Assembly (NCBI RefSeq): GCF_034190915.1
Contig: NW_026947484.1
Span: 144,186,982-144,250,981 of the forward strand
Direction: 5' to 3'
Origin: Cavia porcellus
Lineage: Eukaryota; Chordata; Mammalia; Rodentia; Caviidae
Length of the DNA: 64,000 nucleotides
The first letter of the stretch is position 1. The number at the start of each line of letters is the position of its first letter. Shown piece after piece: positions 10,231-22,110 of this stretch. The translations under genes and the position numbers were made by a program. The notes below the pieces were generated by a model. It saw only the letters and a list, made by a program, of their open reading frames with translations, was not told the origin of the DNA and made no database searches.

Positions 10231-11030
10231 GAAGAGAGAATTGATTAGAGGGAGAAAAACGAGTAAGAAATATTAGTTAGACTGCAGAGCATAAATATTT
10301 TGCTGTGTGTTCATATTATCTCATTAATTATTAGCCTAACTTGCTTTCTGAGCTGAGTACTGGATGCCAGAATTTTAGAACTGCCAAAATGGTTTCCAGA
10401 GAACTTTTCTGATATCTGTATTACTCCATGAAAGTGCTTTGTGGTCCTCAACAAATTTTTGGCATCTCTGTGTCTTCAAAAAATAAATTATTTTAACTGT
10501 CTATAAGGTAAGCTGGGAATTTAAACATAAACTAGCTTTTTAACATTTCCTTGGAAGAAAATCATACTACAAAAACAAATTTGGGTTATTGTAATGATAA
10601 GTGTGAGTGTACATTAATTTCCCCCTTATGTTCTTACAGCCAGCAGATGGAGGTCGAAATTGAATTGCTACTAACTGTTGTCCTTTGTTATGGCCTGTGG
10701 AGATATGACAATTGAGGAAGAATTTAGGAGAATGCCAAGAAGCAGAGCATGAAGTAGTGGGTGTGACCCTAGTGCCTTGGAAATTTTATGGCTGATAGCA
10801 TTTGGCAAGAAAATAATACACCTTCAATTGTAGTCTTGCAAATAGGTTTTAATATCAACCATGAGCCTCACACTCACCTGTGTTTGGTTTTCCTTTTGAT
10901 GATTGTGTTTGGTGAGATATATTTCTCTAAAACCTACCTCACAGATTCCACTGAAAAGTATCTAAATAATTCAGTCGTACTTGAAGATTTTTTTCATGGC
11001 AAATTTGGGCAGGAAGAATAGGGGCAAGAA
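10231..11030. other. Sequence without recognised features
   Basis: No repeat or exon is recognised. A plus-strand frame at 10788-11021 (77 codons) has no family signature. Confidence 0.35.
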
Positions 11031-11370
11031 TAGGGGCATTAAATTTCTTGTCCACCCTACTTTTGATTCATTTCAGCTTGTCCTAGTTTTTGTCTGTTCA
11101 TTTGACCAAACATTTTTATTTAGGGAATCCTTGGATGACCTTTGAGTTCTGCCTGACCCATTTGTACAGGAAGTATAATATCGTGCATGCTGCAGTATTC
11201 GTTTCCCTTCCCTTATGTGAAAGTTCATTGCTTTTGCAAGATTCTCAAAAGGACTTAGGACTTCAAAAGCTTATGAATTCTTGTTTTGGATCTTTGGTTT
11301 ATGGGGTAGTGAAACTTTGCATGTTTGCTTTAACGATTGAGACACAGCATTTTATGTGAATGAGAACAAG
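11031..11370. other. Candidate conserved noncoding sequence
   Basis: Non-repetitive, with balanced composition compared with its AT-rich flanks, and carrying no low-complexity runs. The open frame 11090-11359 gives no recognised protein. The call is an impression from texture only and would need an alignment to other mammals. Confidence 0.2.
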
Positions 11371-12495
11371 GAAATGATAGAGCAAAACAGCTTGGAAGGC
11401 ATTACTACCTTGCCTAATCTTCATTTCTTGTCATGAATTATTAATCATGAAGTAACACTTCATCTGGTGCTTTGAAAACTCTCCCCCGGTAAGAACAGCC
11501 TAATTGAATAGGAGGAAGTGGAGCAGGAAGAACTAAACGTGGACATCGATGGTTTCACCAAAAGCAATTATACACCCTACAGCCTTCTCCACCTGTTTGA
11601 AAACGCAAGGCCCACTAATTCGTATACCACAAGGGAATGGATGGGAAAGTAGAGGAAAAATTAAATTGCTGAGCTGCAAGCATCTTATCTTTCTTAAGAA
11701 AACTTCATTTGGCTAAGGGGTGTATGGGGCCTAAGAGGGAAAGCAAGGGACATCAGAAGGGGTCCGATATACTGGAGGTGAGAGTGTAAGCCAGTCCGGC
11801 CTCTCTAGAGCGCAGTTTGCTAACATAATGAAAACCTTAATGCAGGTAATATCCCTACCCAGCATTTCAGTTGTAGGAGGTTTATTTTTAGCAATGTATA
11901 TATATATATATTTGAAATAATTCATATGTGTAATGGAATATGAAGCTATCATTAGTATTACGACAGTCATTTTTATAAGAAATTATATTTTGTTATAGTT
12001 TGTTTAAGGTAAGGTAATAAACCAATATGTATGTATACAAGCATAGTAAAATCCCACGTTGATAAGAAATGTAATACTACAAAGTCAGAGGTATACATCT
12101 TAAGAGCAATTTATACATCAAGTAAACATGGAGAAAAAACCCTAAGAGGATACACAGGAAATATCTCATTGGATTGTGTGGTTTTGATTATTTTCAACTA
12201 TTTTTCTATAATAAAGATCTACTAATTTTGTCCTTCTGTGTACTAACAGTTTAGACAAAATATTTTTCGAGTTACTCAGTACTGCTCAAAACAGCTGCAT
12301 GGATCAGTACTAGGGAAATCCTTGCCCAAAGGCTAGATCCTACCCCTCATATGCTGGAAGAGATAAAGGCAAACAAGGGGATCCCCTTCCTTGCTCAAGA
12401 TGGCAGGGAGAAAATTCATAGGCTACTTCCCAGGCCTGAGCCACTTCCTTCTGCATATACCACCGGTCAAATCAGGAGAGTTTCAGCCAAGTTTG
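11371..12495. other. Sequence without recognised features
   Basis: Contains a short TA run (11897-11911). No gene or confident repeat. The minus-strand frame 11731-11970 reads through the TA run. Confidence 0.35.
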
Positions 12496-12590
12496 AATCT
12501 TGAATTAACAGTGTCCCTGATGCCTAGCACAATGCTCCACCCATGAGCTTTCAATCAACACAAAATTAAATAAATGCATAAATGAAGACC
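12496..12590 (+). mobile_element. L2-type 3' tail fragment
   Basis: 'GTGTCCCTGATGCCTAGCAC', 'AATGCTCCACCCATGAGC', then 'TTTCAATCAACAC' and 'AATAAATGCATAAATGAAG' resemble the diverged L2 3' end ('..AGTGCCTGGCACATAGTAGG..AATAAAT'). It is short, so the call is tentative. Confidence 0.35.
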
Positions 12591-13570
12591 ATCAAGAAAA
12601 GGACTAGCTACCTTAGTTCTCCAAAAAAGAAGCCTGGTGAATTCCAAGACTAGGAGACAGACTCTGCCAAAGGTAATCAGAACAGGATAGGTATTACCAA
12701 TCAGGTGAGAAAAATGACTTGAAGTTGGGCATGTGAGGATTTGGAAGTGCAAAAATGAGAGGAAAGACCACTGCAAAAACAGCTGATATGCAAACACAAA
12801 GATGAGTTTTTGAAGTTATAATCTACCATTATAAATGACATTACAGTAGAGATGGAGGGACAAAGGTTGTTTAGTTTGCAGAGAAGTGGATTCGTGAATG
12901 AGTGAAAATTAAATCTGCTGGCTGATTTGAAAGGGAGACAGCATACAGGATGATTTTAGCCACAGAAACAAGAATGGCTGTGTGCAATGATTTCTATTCA
13001 ACCCCCCTGGCTTCCTGGCCTAAGCTGATTATTATTAAGCATTTATGTGGCATTTCATATGTACAAGTACTTTACAATCATTTATTATTTATTCCTCGCA
13101 ACGTGAGAAAGCCACAAATCAAGGGCAGGGATAAAGTTAATACAATTTTATTAAACAAGAGGGGTGTGCCTAGCAGCAGGCTCAGCTACAACCAGGGAGT
13201 GTGACCTCACAGGAGAGAAACAACATGACAATTACTTTTTTTTTCTTTCCGTTGCAATTTACACTTTTAATCAGTATTAAGTCAGGTGGCCCTGCACACC
13301 TGGGAGAACTCCTGGGAGGTCGGCAACCTGGTTTGCCAACTCGAGGGAAACCCTGCCTCTGAATCTCAGAGTCTGTCTGTCATTTCTGTCAGGAGAGCCT
13401 CTGCCCCTGCTTCCTCCATTTCTTTCTCCTGCTTTCTAGCTTTCATTTTTCTGTTTCTCCCATCTTCTTCATGACTCTGTGTTCCCTTTAACACTGTTTT
13501 CTTTGTTCTCTTCCCATCTCTTTATTTTCCTCACTCTCTTTTTCCTTAGCTCCTTTTTCTGCTTCTCCAT
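12591..13570. other. Sequence without recognised features
   Basis: No gene or confident repeat. It becomes pyrimidine-rich from about 13380 towards the microsatellite at 13571. The frames at 13286-13873 are products of that pyrimidine bias. Confidence 0.4.
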
Positions 13571-13623
13571 TTCTGTCTCTGTCTCTGTCTCTGTCTCTCT
13601 GTCTCTCTCTGTCTCTCTCTCTG

Positions 13624-13717
<94 letters not shown>
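13571..13717. repeat. Compound (CTCTGT)n-(CT)n-(CA)n microsatellite
   Basis: Hexamer-like TCTGTC units pass into pure CT (to ~13672) and then CA (13673-13717). Open frames in both directions over it, encoding alternating SL, TH, RE or CV residues, are artefacts of the repeat. Confidence 0.98.
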
Positions 13718-13719
<2 letters not shown>

Positions 13720-15970
13720 CCCAGGGAAGGAGCCAGCAGGTGCAGAAGGTCATTCCCTGGTAAAGCGGCACTCCTTCACTGCCTTCTTCTGAGACCTGAC
13801 ACATGGAAAATTTTAACTTGATTTGTACAGGGAGAATAATGCCAGTGTTAATCCAAGCTGCTTGGAAGGTCATTTAAAAACCATTCCAGGTTGTTTTACT
13901 CCCACTGCTAGTGTTCTTCAGGCACTTCTCATAAATGCTAATGAATAATTCACCTTGGTAGTATAGACAAACACAGACTGGTGGTGTTATTTGGAAATCA
14001 TTCAAATTGACTAATTAGTCATTTCCCTTAGATTTTATTTAACAAAGGAAAAGGGACTTTCAGCTATCTGGTGAATCATACATTATTACATTGCTAAAAA
14101 CTTAATAGTTCATAGTAATTTGGGGTAAGGCCAACCTAATTTAGTGAAAAAGCCTGAATAATTGCAACATTTGAAAATTATATAAACTTACTAGAATTCT
14201 AGAAGGATTTTACTAGACAGTACACAAATATCATAGTTAGAGGTTTTAATAGCCACATTTTGAGGAATGGAACAGAATCATCTGTTACTCATCCATGAAT
14301 TGAAGAAAAAAACAGGGATGAATTTTCACTCTAATAATCTCTTTAAATACTAGTTTATGTTCATGTTCACCTACTGTGTGTTAGATACACTATTCTACAC
14401 AAAGAACTGAGGCACAGAGCAGAGAACTGATAAAATTTTTTGCTTTGGTAGAAATTGGATTTCAGGTGCTATTTTATAAAGAGAGAAAAATAACTGTTAA
14501 GTTAGGTCAATACATAACAGAAAAATAGGATGAATGGATTTCTTATAATGTCAAGTACAAGGCAGAAAAAAATAGAAACTGACTGTGTGTTCTGAGACAC
14601 GGTGGGTGCTGTTTTTAAACATAGGTGCCAGGAAGAGCCCTTAGAAAGGTGGCAGAGTGGAGACTGGGTTTCTTAGAAGAAGCCAGAGGTGTGAAGCTCT
14701 GTCCAAGGAGGTGAACAAGTGAAGGAAAAGAGCTCTCAGGTGAGAAGAGGTCTCTGTTGAATTGTCACATGCTTCTAGCTAGTGAATAAAAGGGTGCCAT
14801 GGGACGGGGCTAACTTGAGGCACCTTTTGCTCTTCAAGTTCCTTATACTTAATAAAAGGAATTTTGCATCATGGTAACTGAATCATCACAATTCTCAGTG
14901 ACTGATATGACCAGCATGAGTTTGTTAAACTCTCAACAATGTGTCTGTCTCGTCTGAACACATTTCCTGTTTAGCCTGTAATCCTCTTATTCAGGTCAAT
15001 AGATATGGGTCCCCAATGTACTAATAAAGATAAAACTCACAGAGTAAAGAAGTCACATTCTTGGGTTTTTCAAATCACATTCTTGGCTTTTCCTTTCAGT
15101 GAAAGACTGAAAATAATTGAAATAAGATAATATTTCATCTTGTATAATAATGTACATTCTCGAATTTTCTCGCTTAAGATAATAGCAAGATCATCAAGTT
15201 GGGTAGACATTAGATACCTGCCCTGTGTTCACCTCAACCTAACCCAAATCCCAGAAAGGGACAAGGGATGTCTGGATTTACCCACGTCATTTTTGGAGCT
15301 TCAGTCTCTTTATCAAAGCTCTTTTCTGTGCTATATTCTCTCAGGAGGAAGCGAGGGTCTGCCCAGTTTCAATTGGCTCCCATTTCTGCTTTTTCTGCAG
15401 TCAGCAGCCAATGGCTTGAATTATAACACATATACTTATTGAGAAATACAGCTCAAGAGACATTTTTGTAGCCAGTTGGAGATGGATTGTGCAAATACTG
15501 TTGCATGATATGTTGAGGCTTTGCTTTTAGAGAAGTTATCAAATATCAGAGACTAAATCAATGTTAGAAATTAGAACATAGCTCCACTGCTCTCTTTTTC
15601 CCCCTCCACCTGCTAATCCCCAGTCCACTTCAATCTCCCTTGTTCCTGTTCCACTGGGGTTGGGAAACTTAGTCTCCCCTCTGCACACTTCTGAATGAAC
15701 TTAGCATCGTTCCCCTAGACATTGATGTTTCTGCTAAGTTTTAACCATTTCTTGGCATGTAATCACCTATGCAACTGTTTATTTTTCATGTTCTGCTATG
15801 CTACTGAATATTAATGTAAGCTCCCCAAATGCTACCTATTGAATGTGGCATATGTAGCAAATTTGATTGAGGGATTTTCCTCTGGAGAGGAAAGCTGAGA
15901 TCATGGAATGAGTGAAAGGTGTGTAGATGACATTACGCCGTCTCATAATCCACTTATGAAAGAACATTCA
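13718..15970. other. Sequence with few recognisable features
   Basis: Mostly unrecognised AT-rich DNA. 14365-14465 ('CTACTGTGTGTTAGATAC', 'ACTGAGGCACAGAGCAGAG') looks like an internally deleted minus-strand MIR. The 100-codon frame at 15140-15442 has no known family. Confidence 0.35.
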
Positions 15971-16115
15971 AGCTGGGCACTGAGGGAGTCTGAGGCAGAA
16001 AGGTTGCACCTTCAAGTCCCACCTGTGCAATTTAGTAAGACCTTGGTTTTGATATTTCTTTTAATGTGAGAGTAATTCAGTGGTAGGATGCAACAGTGCC
16101 CCCAATAAGGAAAGT
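15971..16115 (+). mobile_element. B1-ID dimeric SINE, diverged
   Basis: 'AGCTGGGCACTGAGGGAGTC' with 'TGAGGCAGAAAGGTTGCACC', 'CAATTTAGTAAGACC' is a B1 (7SL-derived) monomer with an internal deletion. It is followed by 'GAGTAATTCAGTGGTAGGATG', a decayed ID A-box region. Orientation is sense. Confidence 0.65.
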
Positions 16116-16334
16116 TCAGTACTGTTCTTTATAATTGCTTAGTTACTATCAATTCTCCAAAATTTCTATTTGTTTATCCAATATAGCTTCATCCTCTCAT
16201 TACAATGAAGGTACCTTTTATTTCTACCTTCAAACTCTTCCCTATGCTTATTTTCCTTCCTTCAAAACTCCTTTGATGTCATGGGTAGAACACTTTATCA
16301 GATACTCTATTCCTTATCCCAATTCAACAGAACA

Positions 16335-16445
16335 TGCTTTGAGAATTATGGCAACCACTGCTGATTTCCTGTTGTATTGCTTTGAACTCCCACATTGTTT
16401 GCGTTGTTTCATTTTTTTCTCTTTAAAATAAAAATTAAAACAAAA
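16335..16445 (+). mobile_element. Second copy of the 349-904 retroposon monomer
   Basis: 'GAATTATGGCAACCACTGCTG', 'GATTTCCTGTTGTATTGC', 'GAACTCCCACATTGTTTGCG' and 'TTCTCTTTAAAATAAAA' correspond in order to the right-hand monomer and tail of the element at 349-904. Here only one monomer is present, followed by an A-rich tail (16425-16446). No convincing target duplication is visible, so the 5' limit is approximate. Confidence 0.6.
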
Positions 16446-16614
16446 AAGAATGATGAAGGACAATGAGGAGTATTTTACCAAAATAAATCCTCTTCCCTGA
16501 GACTTTCTAGCACTAGCTCTTAAACTTCCTGCTTTTCTCTGCAAGCAGAAAGTTCCACTTTTGGTATTGCTTCTCAATTTTCTCTCATCTTGCAAGACAA
16601 GTCAGAAATTTTGG

Positions 16615-16616
<2 letters not shown>

Positions 16617-16649
<33 letters not shown>
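16617..16649. repeat. (GT)n microsatellite
   Basis: Uninterrupted GT run of about 16 units. Confidence 0.98.
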
Positions 16650-16652
<3 letters not shown>

Positions 16653-17809
16653 ACATGATTTTACATACATGTAGAAATGTTTTTAACTCGTTTGGAAGTT
16701 GCAGTCTGACAGAAGTAAGTGAAAACACTTTTATGAATCTGAACAAACAAGTGTTATTTTTTATGATACTTAACCCATTGGTCGCCTCTACATTTTAATG
16801 TGAGAATCTTGCAGGCAATAAAGAACACTTGCCCTTCTCTTTGTCCTTATGCTTCCCTGTTCCAAGGACAGTTTATGCATGGTGATTCCAAGGAACTGTT
16901 TACTCCTCCTCCTCCAAACAAGAAAAGGACTTCCAGTGCAGCTGAAAATGATTGATTTCAAGTTTTAAAAAAGTATTTCAAAGGTCGGTAGAGATCTATG
17001 AATTTTTAAAAATAATGTACTGTGCTAAACAATTTATGAAAAAATAAGGAGTAGATAAAACCAAGGTTGTGATTTCACCGAATAATTTCAGCTGTGAAGT
17101 GGTGCGGTCTTAGCCAGTCACTCTCCTCCTAAAGGTGGAGAATATTGTGCACTCCACTCGGACTTGACCTCATTGCTTGCACTGCAGGAAAATTCTGTGA
17201 GTGAAGGTGTTCTGATAATTCACAAGTGTTTGTTAGAGACTCTTTTATTCTTATTTTCAAGGTCTGAACTTCAGTGTGTTTGTACATAGCCTATCTGTCT
17301 GTGTGCCTATTATTAGAGGTGAACTTAGTTTAAAAATATATATATACACACTACATATACACACTGACATTTATGTACACAACAGTCTGAATTTGCAAAA
17401 TAGAGACACACAGTCATTCCTTCTTGCAGCACAATCATGTATATAAAATTTAGCCAAAGGCAGAGCTTTTCTTGTGAAATAGGGGCAGATGTTCAAGAGA
17501 AAGTAGAAGAGGAAAATAGAACCTAACTTGGCCTGCATCTAGCCCTTGGAGCAGCTTTCTATAAACATGCTGTGCAAAATACTGAAGTAGGGGGGAATTG
17601 TCCCTAGATCTATGTAGAATAAGCATGCCTCAAAGTGTTTTAATAACTCTCCTGAATTTATTAGAATATACCTTGATATCTGCTTCGAAATCCTATTCAT
17701 TCTAATAAACTATTTCCCTTGTGACTGCATCTCTCCGTTCCATTAGTAGGAAAGAATTATTAATGCCTAACGTCATTCCTAAACCTCACAGTGCTACCCA
17801 TGCTGTTTT
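16650..17809. other. Sequence without recognised features
   Basis: Contains a TATA/CACA-rich patch at 17330-17390. No gene or confident repeat is recognised. Confidence 0.4.
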
Positions 17810-17895
17810 TATGTCATGTGGGCTCCTGAATGCCAGAATTTTCTTTGTCTTTGTATCTCTGGGCCTGGAACAGTGCCTGGATCAGAGTTGAGTGT
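17810..17895 (+). mobile_element. L2 3' end fragment
   Basis: 'GGGCTCCTGAATGCCAGAA', 'TTTGTCTTTGTATCTC' and 'GGAACAGTGCCTGGATCAG' follow the order of the L2 3' tail. Short and diverged. Confidence 0.4.
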
Positions 17896-18599
17896 GACCA
17901 GGGGTCATGTTTCTCTTAGATTTTTAAATAAAAGATACCAAGGCTTATCTGTACAGCAAGGAGTAGGAAATTATGATTTGGATGTCCCAAAAATATTTCT
18001 CTCCATCAAATTCAACTTGAATAGGGTAGTGTGTTATCAAATTAAATATAATGTTTTCATTTATAGAATAAATTAAAGTTATTTTTCTTAATGCTTAATA
18101 TTATATGTGCTTCACTGACATAAGCAAAATGTTTGAGAGATTAGGATCTTAGACCTGTCAAATAATGAGTGTTGGAATCATTGAAATTTTTTTATTATTG
18201 TAATATGTTTCAAATTAGAAATTAAAGAGAAAAAGAAGATATGAGGAAATAATGAGATTAAAACAATCCTGTAATCAAAATTGCAGCTTCTTTATTCTGC
18301 CATCTATGTAAAGTAATGGAGAAAATGTGAAGATAATTATAAGAACAAGAGGTTTAAAGATTTTAAAATCACAGGGTTGAAAATTGTCTCCCAAGATGTC
18401 TCTGTCATGAGCTTTTTGAATGAAATGTGGCTTTGCATTACACTGAATCAAGAAGGTGTAAAACAGTGACATTTCTGAGGGCCTGGGGGCAGGGCATGAA
18501 AAATAAGGTTGACTCTTGTTCCCTTTGCTGTATTTTGCAATCCAATGACCAGTTTTGATTTGCTCTGAAAATCCCCCTTTAATTCACGTAAATTTTTTC
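17896..18599. other. AT-rich sequence without recognised features
   Basis: No repeat or exon recognised. The minus-strand frame 18275-18472 shows no domain. Confidence 0.35.
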
Positions 18600-18800
18600 T
18601 AATAGCATGAAATTTGGGGCAAGAGAGCTACCACACAGAAGGGTCGCCTCGCTGCCGTGCTGCTTACCGTGAACAGCACTGGGTGATAGATGGTTATAAC
18701 TTGCCAGGAGCTTCCAGGTGGTGGACGGGAGTGCACTTTACCGATTACAACAGCCACGCTATTCCCATTTCCTATTATTCTAAAAGAAAAACTATGAACA
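18600..18800. other. GC-richer single-copy block, possible regulatory element
   Basis: Within AT-rich DNA this ~200-bp block has balanced composition, several CpGs (for example GGTCGCCTCGCTGCCGTGC at 18642-18660) and no repeat signature. The overlapping 69-codon frame 18614-18823 has no known family. It may be a conserved noncoding element. This is inferred from composition only. Confidence 0.25.
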
Positions 18801-18959
18801 AGAAATGCTTCCTTCTTGTTTAATAATTAAACAGAAAAGTACTTCTTGCAGATCCTTTTGAAGTAATCATAAGGAGATTTTGAAATCTCAGCAAAGAGAG
18901 TGCCCCGTATTTTTCTTTTCCTTCTTTCTCTGATTTTATACCCTGGATAGGATGAAGAG

Positions 18960-19000
<41 letters not shown>
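18960..19000. repeat. 41-bp uninterrupted poly-A
   Basis: Forty-one A residues in a row follow GATGAAGAG and precede CCTGAAG. No SINE, L1 end or target duplication is recognisable on either side, so its origin is unclear. Confidence 0.95.
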
Positions 19001-19005
<5 letters not shown>

Positions 19006-19422
19006 AGTAGGAGACTACTAGGCCTTTAGGCCTTTAGATTTTATTTTACCAAATATGAAAACTGCCTAACTCATTAAATTGACTTCTTAAAAATGCATAG
19101 TTACAATTTAGAAAGTGAAAGCAGGTTTTGCGGGGAGCTGATTTGAAGCATCAGGTACATACGAAATTCTAGGAAGGTCTAAATTAAAATTTGAATGATT
19201 TGGAAAAATGTCTTAAAATCTTTATATGACTAGGATATATGAGAATATTTAATATTTACTGAGAAATAAATCAATCATTATAAATATCTTATTCTCTAAA
19301 AATCTTCTTTAAAGTTATATGTTTAAATGCTTACATTATGCATGTTATAGATACTAAAATTGAATTAATTTCTATTATAAGTTATAGATCGTATTTATGT
19401 CTGTATTAGTCGTAATACACCA

Positions 19423-19424
<2 letters not shown>

Positions 19425-19461
<37 letters not shown>
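19425..19461. repeat. (CA)n microsatellite
   Basis: Uninterrupted CA run of about 18 units. Confidence 0.98.
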
Positions 19462-19462
<1 letters not shown>

Positions 19463-19844
19463 CCTTTAATCTGTGGGTTTTGGACAATAAATGAAATTTG
19501 TATAGTGAATTGTCAAATGTGGTCACCAGAATATCTGTAGGTAATTTGCAGTATCAAATGCAAGCAGTGAAGATCCCAGTCTAAGTTGGGTATTTTCACA
19601 GAAGGAGCAAGCACAGTGTACCAAACACTTCTCTGGAACTACCCATGGCTTCTCAATGCCTGCTTTCTGGTTAACTGGCGCCCAAAACATTCTGATTCTG
19701 ATTTTATTAAAGTGATTCCTTGACAAACTATAAAATCACAGAGAAACAGACAACTCCAAAGTTTTTACAAGCTAACTTCCATATAGAGTGTTAATGTTAA
19801 AAAAAAAAAAAAAGACTCACTAGTGCATTCGTGAGTATTCTCAG

Positions 19845-20260
19845 TAGTAATGTTCATATTGGTAAAAGGAATCTAAGTGCCTATTAATAGAGAAATGAAT
19901 AAACCTTTGTATTCCCTCACTTAAGTGTATACTCTGTAATAATAAAAATGAATTCAGAGATGTTATCGTACAAAATCTGTAAGATATCATCTTTAGTAAA
20001 AGAAAACCATTTCAAAAAGTCTACAAAATAATATTGTGTAAAACTAAACAAAACTAGAGAAAAATCAGTACCACATTCAGAGAATGATCAGGAAAGAAAT
20101 TCATCTTACCCATGTCATTGGTTACCTCTGTAGATGACACATGATATAGAAGTTCAAGAGTGGCTCCCAAGAGGGCTATAGTCTTGTTTCCAATATTTTC
20201 ATTTTGCAAGAGAAATGTGTTTGGATTTTATTTGTTTACCAAAAGTTTTCTATAAACCAA
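19845..20260 (+). mobile_element. L1M 3' UTR, sense
   Basis: 'AAGTGCCTATTAATAGAG', 'AAATGAATAAACCTTTG', 'GTAATAATAAAAATGAATTC', 'AAAATAATATTGTG' and 'TCATTGGTTACCTCTG' are in the order of old L1 3' ends read in sense (family pattern: ..TCCATCAATAGAGGAATGGATAAA..GGTTGCCTCTG). It is non-coding and strongly decayed. It runs opposite to the L1M pieces at 7060-7880 and 45290-45785. Confidence 0.6.
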
Positions 20261-20999
20261 TTGCAGGCGTTGGAAAATAGTTCCGGGGAGCTGTCAAAAT
20301 ATGCTATGTGGCTTTTCTCCTGCAGGTCTTCAGATATGGCTCAGCCTCTAAGGACAGGGCAAAACAACTGACTTTACACGAAACTCCACTCAAGCCTGGA
20401 GCAGAGTGTACTGTGTAAGAAGGGATGTGTCTCCTTTCCAAAGGAAACTTGTTTGAAAACATTTCACTTCGATATAAAACAGCCTACCTGTGGCACATCT
20501 ATCTTTTCTCCTAACCCAATAGTTAAAAGTTGGTTTTACAGACTAATGAATGCAAAACACATATTTTTCATAAGACACACTGTATAGGGTTGGATAAAAA
20601 AATGTAAACCAATATATTATAGTTAGTTTGGGTGATTGGACAAAGGACTCACTGAATATTAATCACCTTATACCAGTGATTCAGCAGTCCGGATGTTGGA
20701 AGGATGGATTGAAACAGGTACATGTCAGAATGTGTTAGTAACAATCCTCGATTTTAATAGCTCTTCTGTAAAAAGCCCGCTTTATTCTTATCCTTGTCAA
20801 TGGAGGATAGATTTCTTGGATATATGCTAATGTGCTCTAATTGAACTATACCTTTTTTGTCCAATTTGGAAAATAGGTTAATTGTTGTATTAATAGACAA
20901 TAAGCTTTCACAAGACAGGGATCTCTCCTTCCTCTCTTTTCCCCTCCCTTCCCATCCCCTCATTCTGCTCCCTGTCTCCCTGTTTCGTTATCTCTTTGT
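20261..20999. other. Sequence without recognised features
   Basis: No gene or confident repeat. Pyrimidine-rich at 20920-20999. Confidence 0.35.
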
Positions 21000-21330
21000 T
21001 TTAGTTACTTTTCTATCATTGCTGAAACAAAATACCTGACACTCAAAACTAAGGAAAGAAAGGTTTATTTATCTCACATTTTGTAGAAGTCTCAGTCCAC
21101 AATCAGTGGACTCCAAGGCAGGGTGGCGTGGCCGAGGGACAACCCTTCATGATAGTGGAAGAGAACAAAAGCAGCAAAAATGGGGAGAGCAAACCTCTTT
21201 TCCTCCCTTATGTTGTATGCAGGCTACCCACCCTGGAGTGGATGTAGCATTCACGTTATTTCCTTGCCTTTCTCTTTCATGGGCTCAGGATGTTAGCAAA
21301 GTAAGGACCCTGGCTCCTTGCTGAGTTACT
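21000..21330 (-). mobile_element. MaLR-type LTR relic
   Basis: 'TCATTGCTGAAACAAAATACCTGACA', 'AGGTTTATTTATCTCACA', 'TCTCAGTCCACAATCAG' and 'CCAAGGCAGGGTGGCGTGG' follow the antisense order of ERVL-MaLR LTRs. No internal retroviral gene is present, so it is a solo or fragmentary LTR. The 72-codon plus frame inside it (21106-21324) is a chance frame. Confidence 0.6.
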
Positions 21331-22026
21331 TAATTGAGCTTCTAAACTTCTCAAGCTGATGTAAAGCATCAACCATTTCTCTGTCTCTCTGTCTCCTTCT
21401 CTTTGCAATGCCTGATGAGTGACAAATGAGTTAATGTTTGAGTTAAATAAATATAATTCTTAAACTTATATGATAGGGCAGGTGAATGAAAGTTTCCTGA
21501 TTTTTCTATTTTCTCAGGAAATAGAAATAAAGTTGAGAATTTCATTTGTGAACTGCATAACAATTAAATGTTGTCATTATTATTTTTGTGACCATGATGA
21601 AAGTAAGTATTAACTATATGCCACTCACTAGTCTGCAAATAAGTGATGTGATAGTGATGAACAAGTCACACAAGTAACTGAAATCCCTACAAGGAATTTT
21701 ATTATGGGGACTTCCACAAATCTAACCCACTGTACCCTACCTAATGCCTAGGAGTCTGCGTAATTGCAATACTGTTGCTAATGTGTTGATTTTTATATAT
21801 TGCTTAGATGATATTAGTGAAGCTCCAGCCAAGATTGATCCTATGAAACAAATTTTAAGTGGAACATGAACTATGTCAAGCCTTCTTTTGAGTTCTTATC
21901 ATGAATTATCTCATGCGCTCTTTCCTAAAGAGGTAATATCTGCTTATTGTAGAGAAGTTGAAGTGGTCAGGCAATTTCTTGCTATCATTTATACATCACT
22001 CACTTTAATATTTACATAGTTTCTAT
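21331..22026. other. Sequence without recognised features
   Basis: No gene or confident repeat is recognised. Confidence 0.35.
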
Positions 22027-22110
22027 TGGGGGGGTTACTGGGAATCAAACTCAGGGCCTTGTGCTTGCCAGGCAGGAGCTGTGCCACTGAGCTAAATCCC
22101 TGGCTAAATA
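22027..22110 (-). mobile_element. ID-type SINE without poly-A
   Basis: 'TTACTGGGAATCAAACTCAGG', 'GTGCTTGCCAGGCAGGAGC' and 'GCCACTGAGCTAAATCCCTGG' are the complements of the ID B-box and A-box regions. A G7 run replaces the usual T-tract at the left edge. The flanks share only a short ATAGTTT match, so the duplication is decayed. Confidence 0.8.

Noticed and set aside
13469..13873. 134-codon and 94-codon frames on both strands
   Set aside because: They translate the CT/CA microsatellite (RE, CV, SL, TH repeats) and are not genes.
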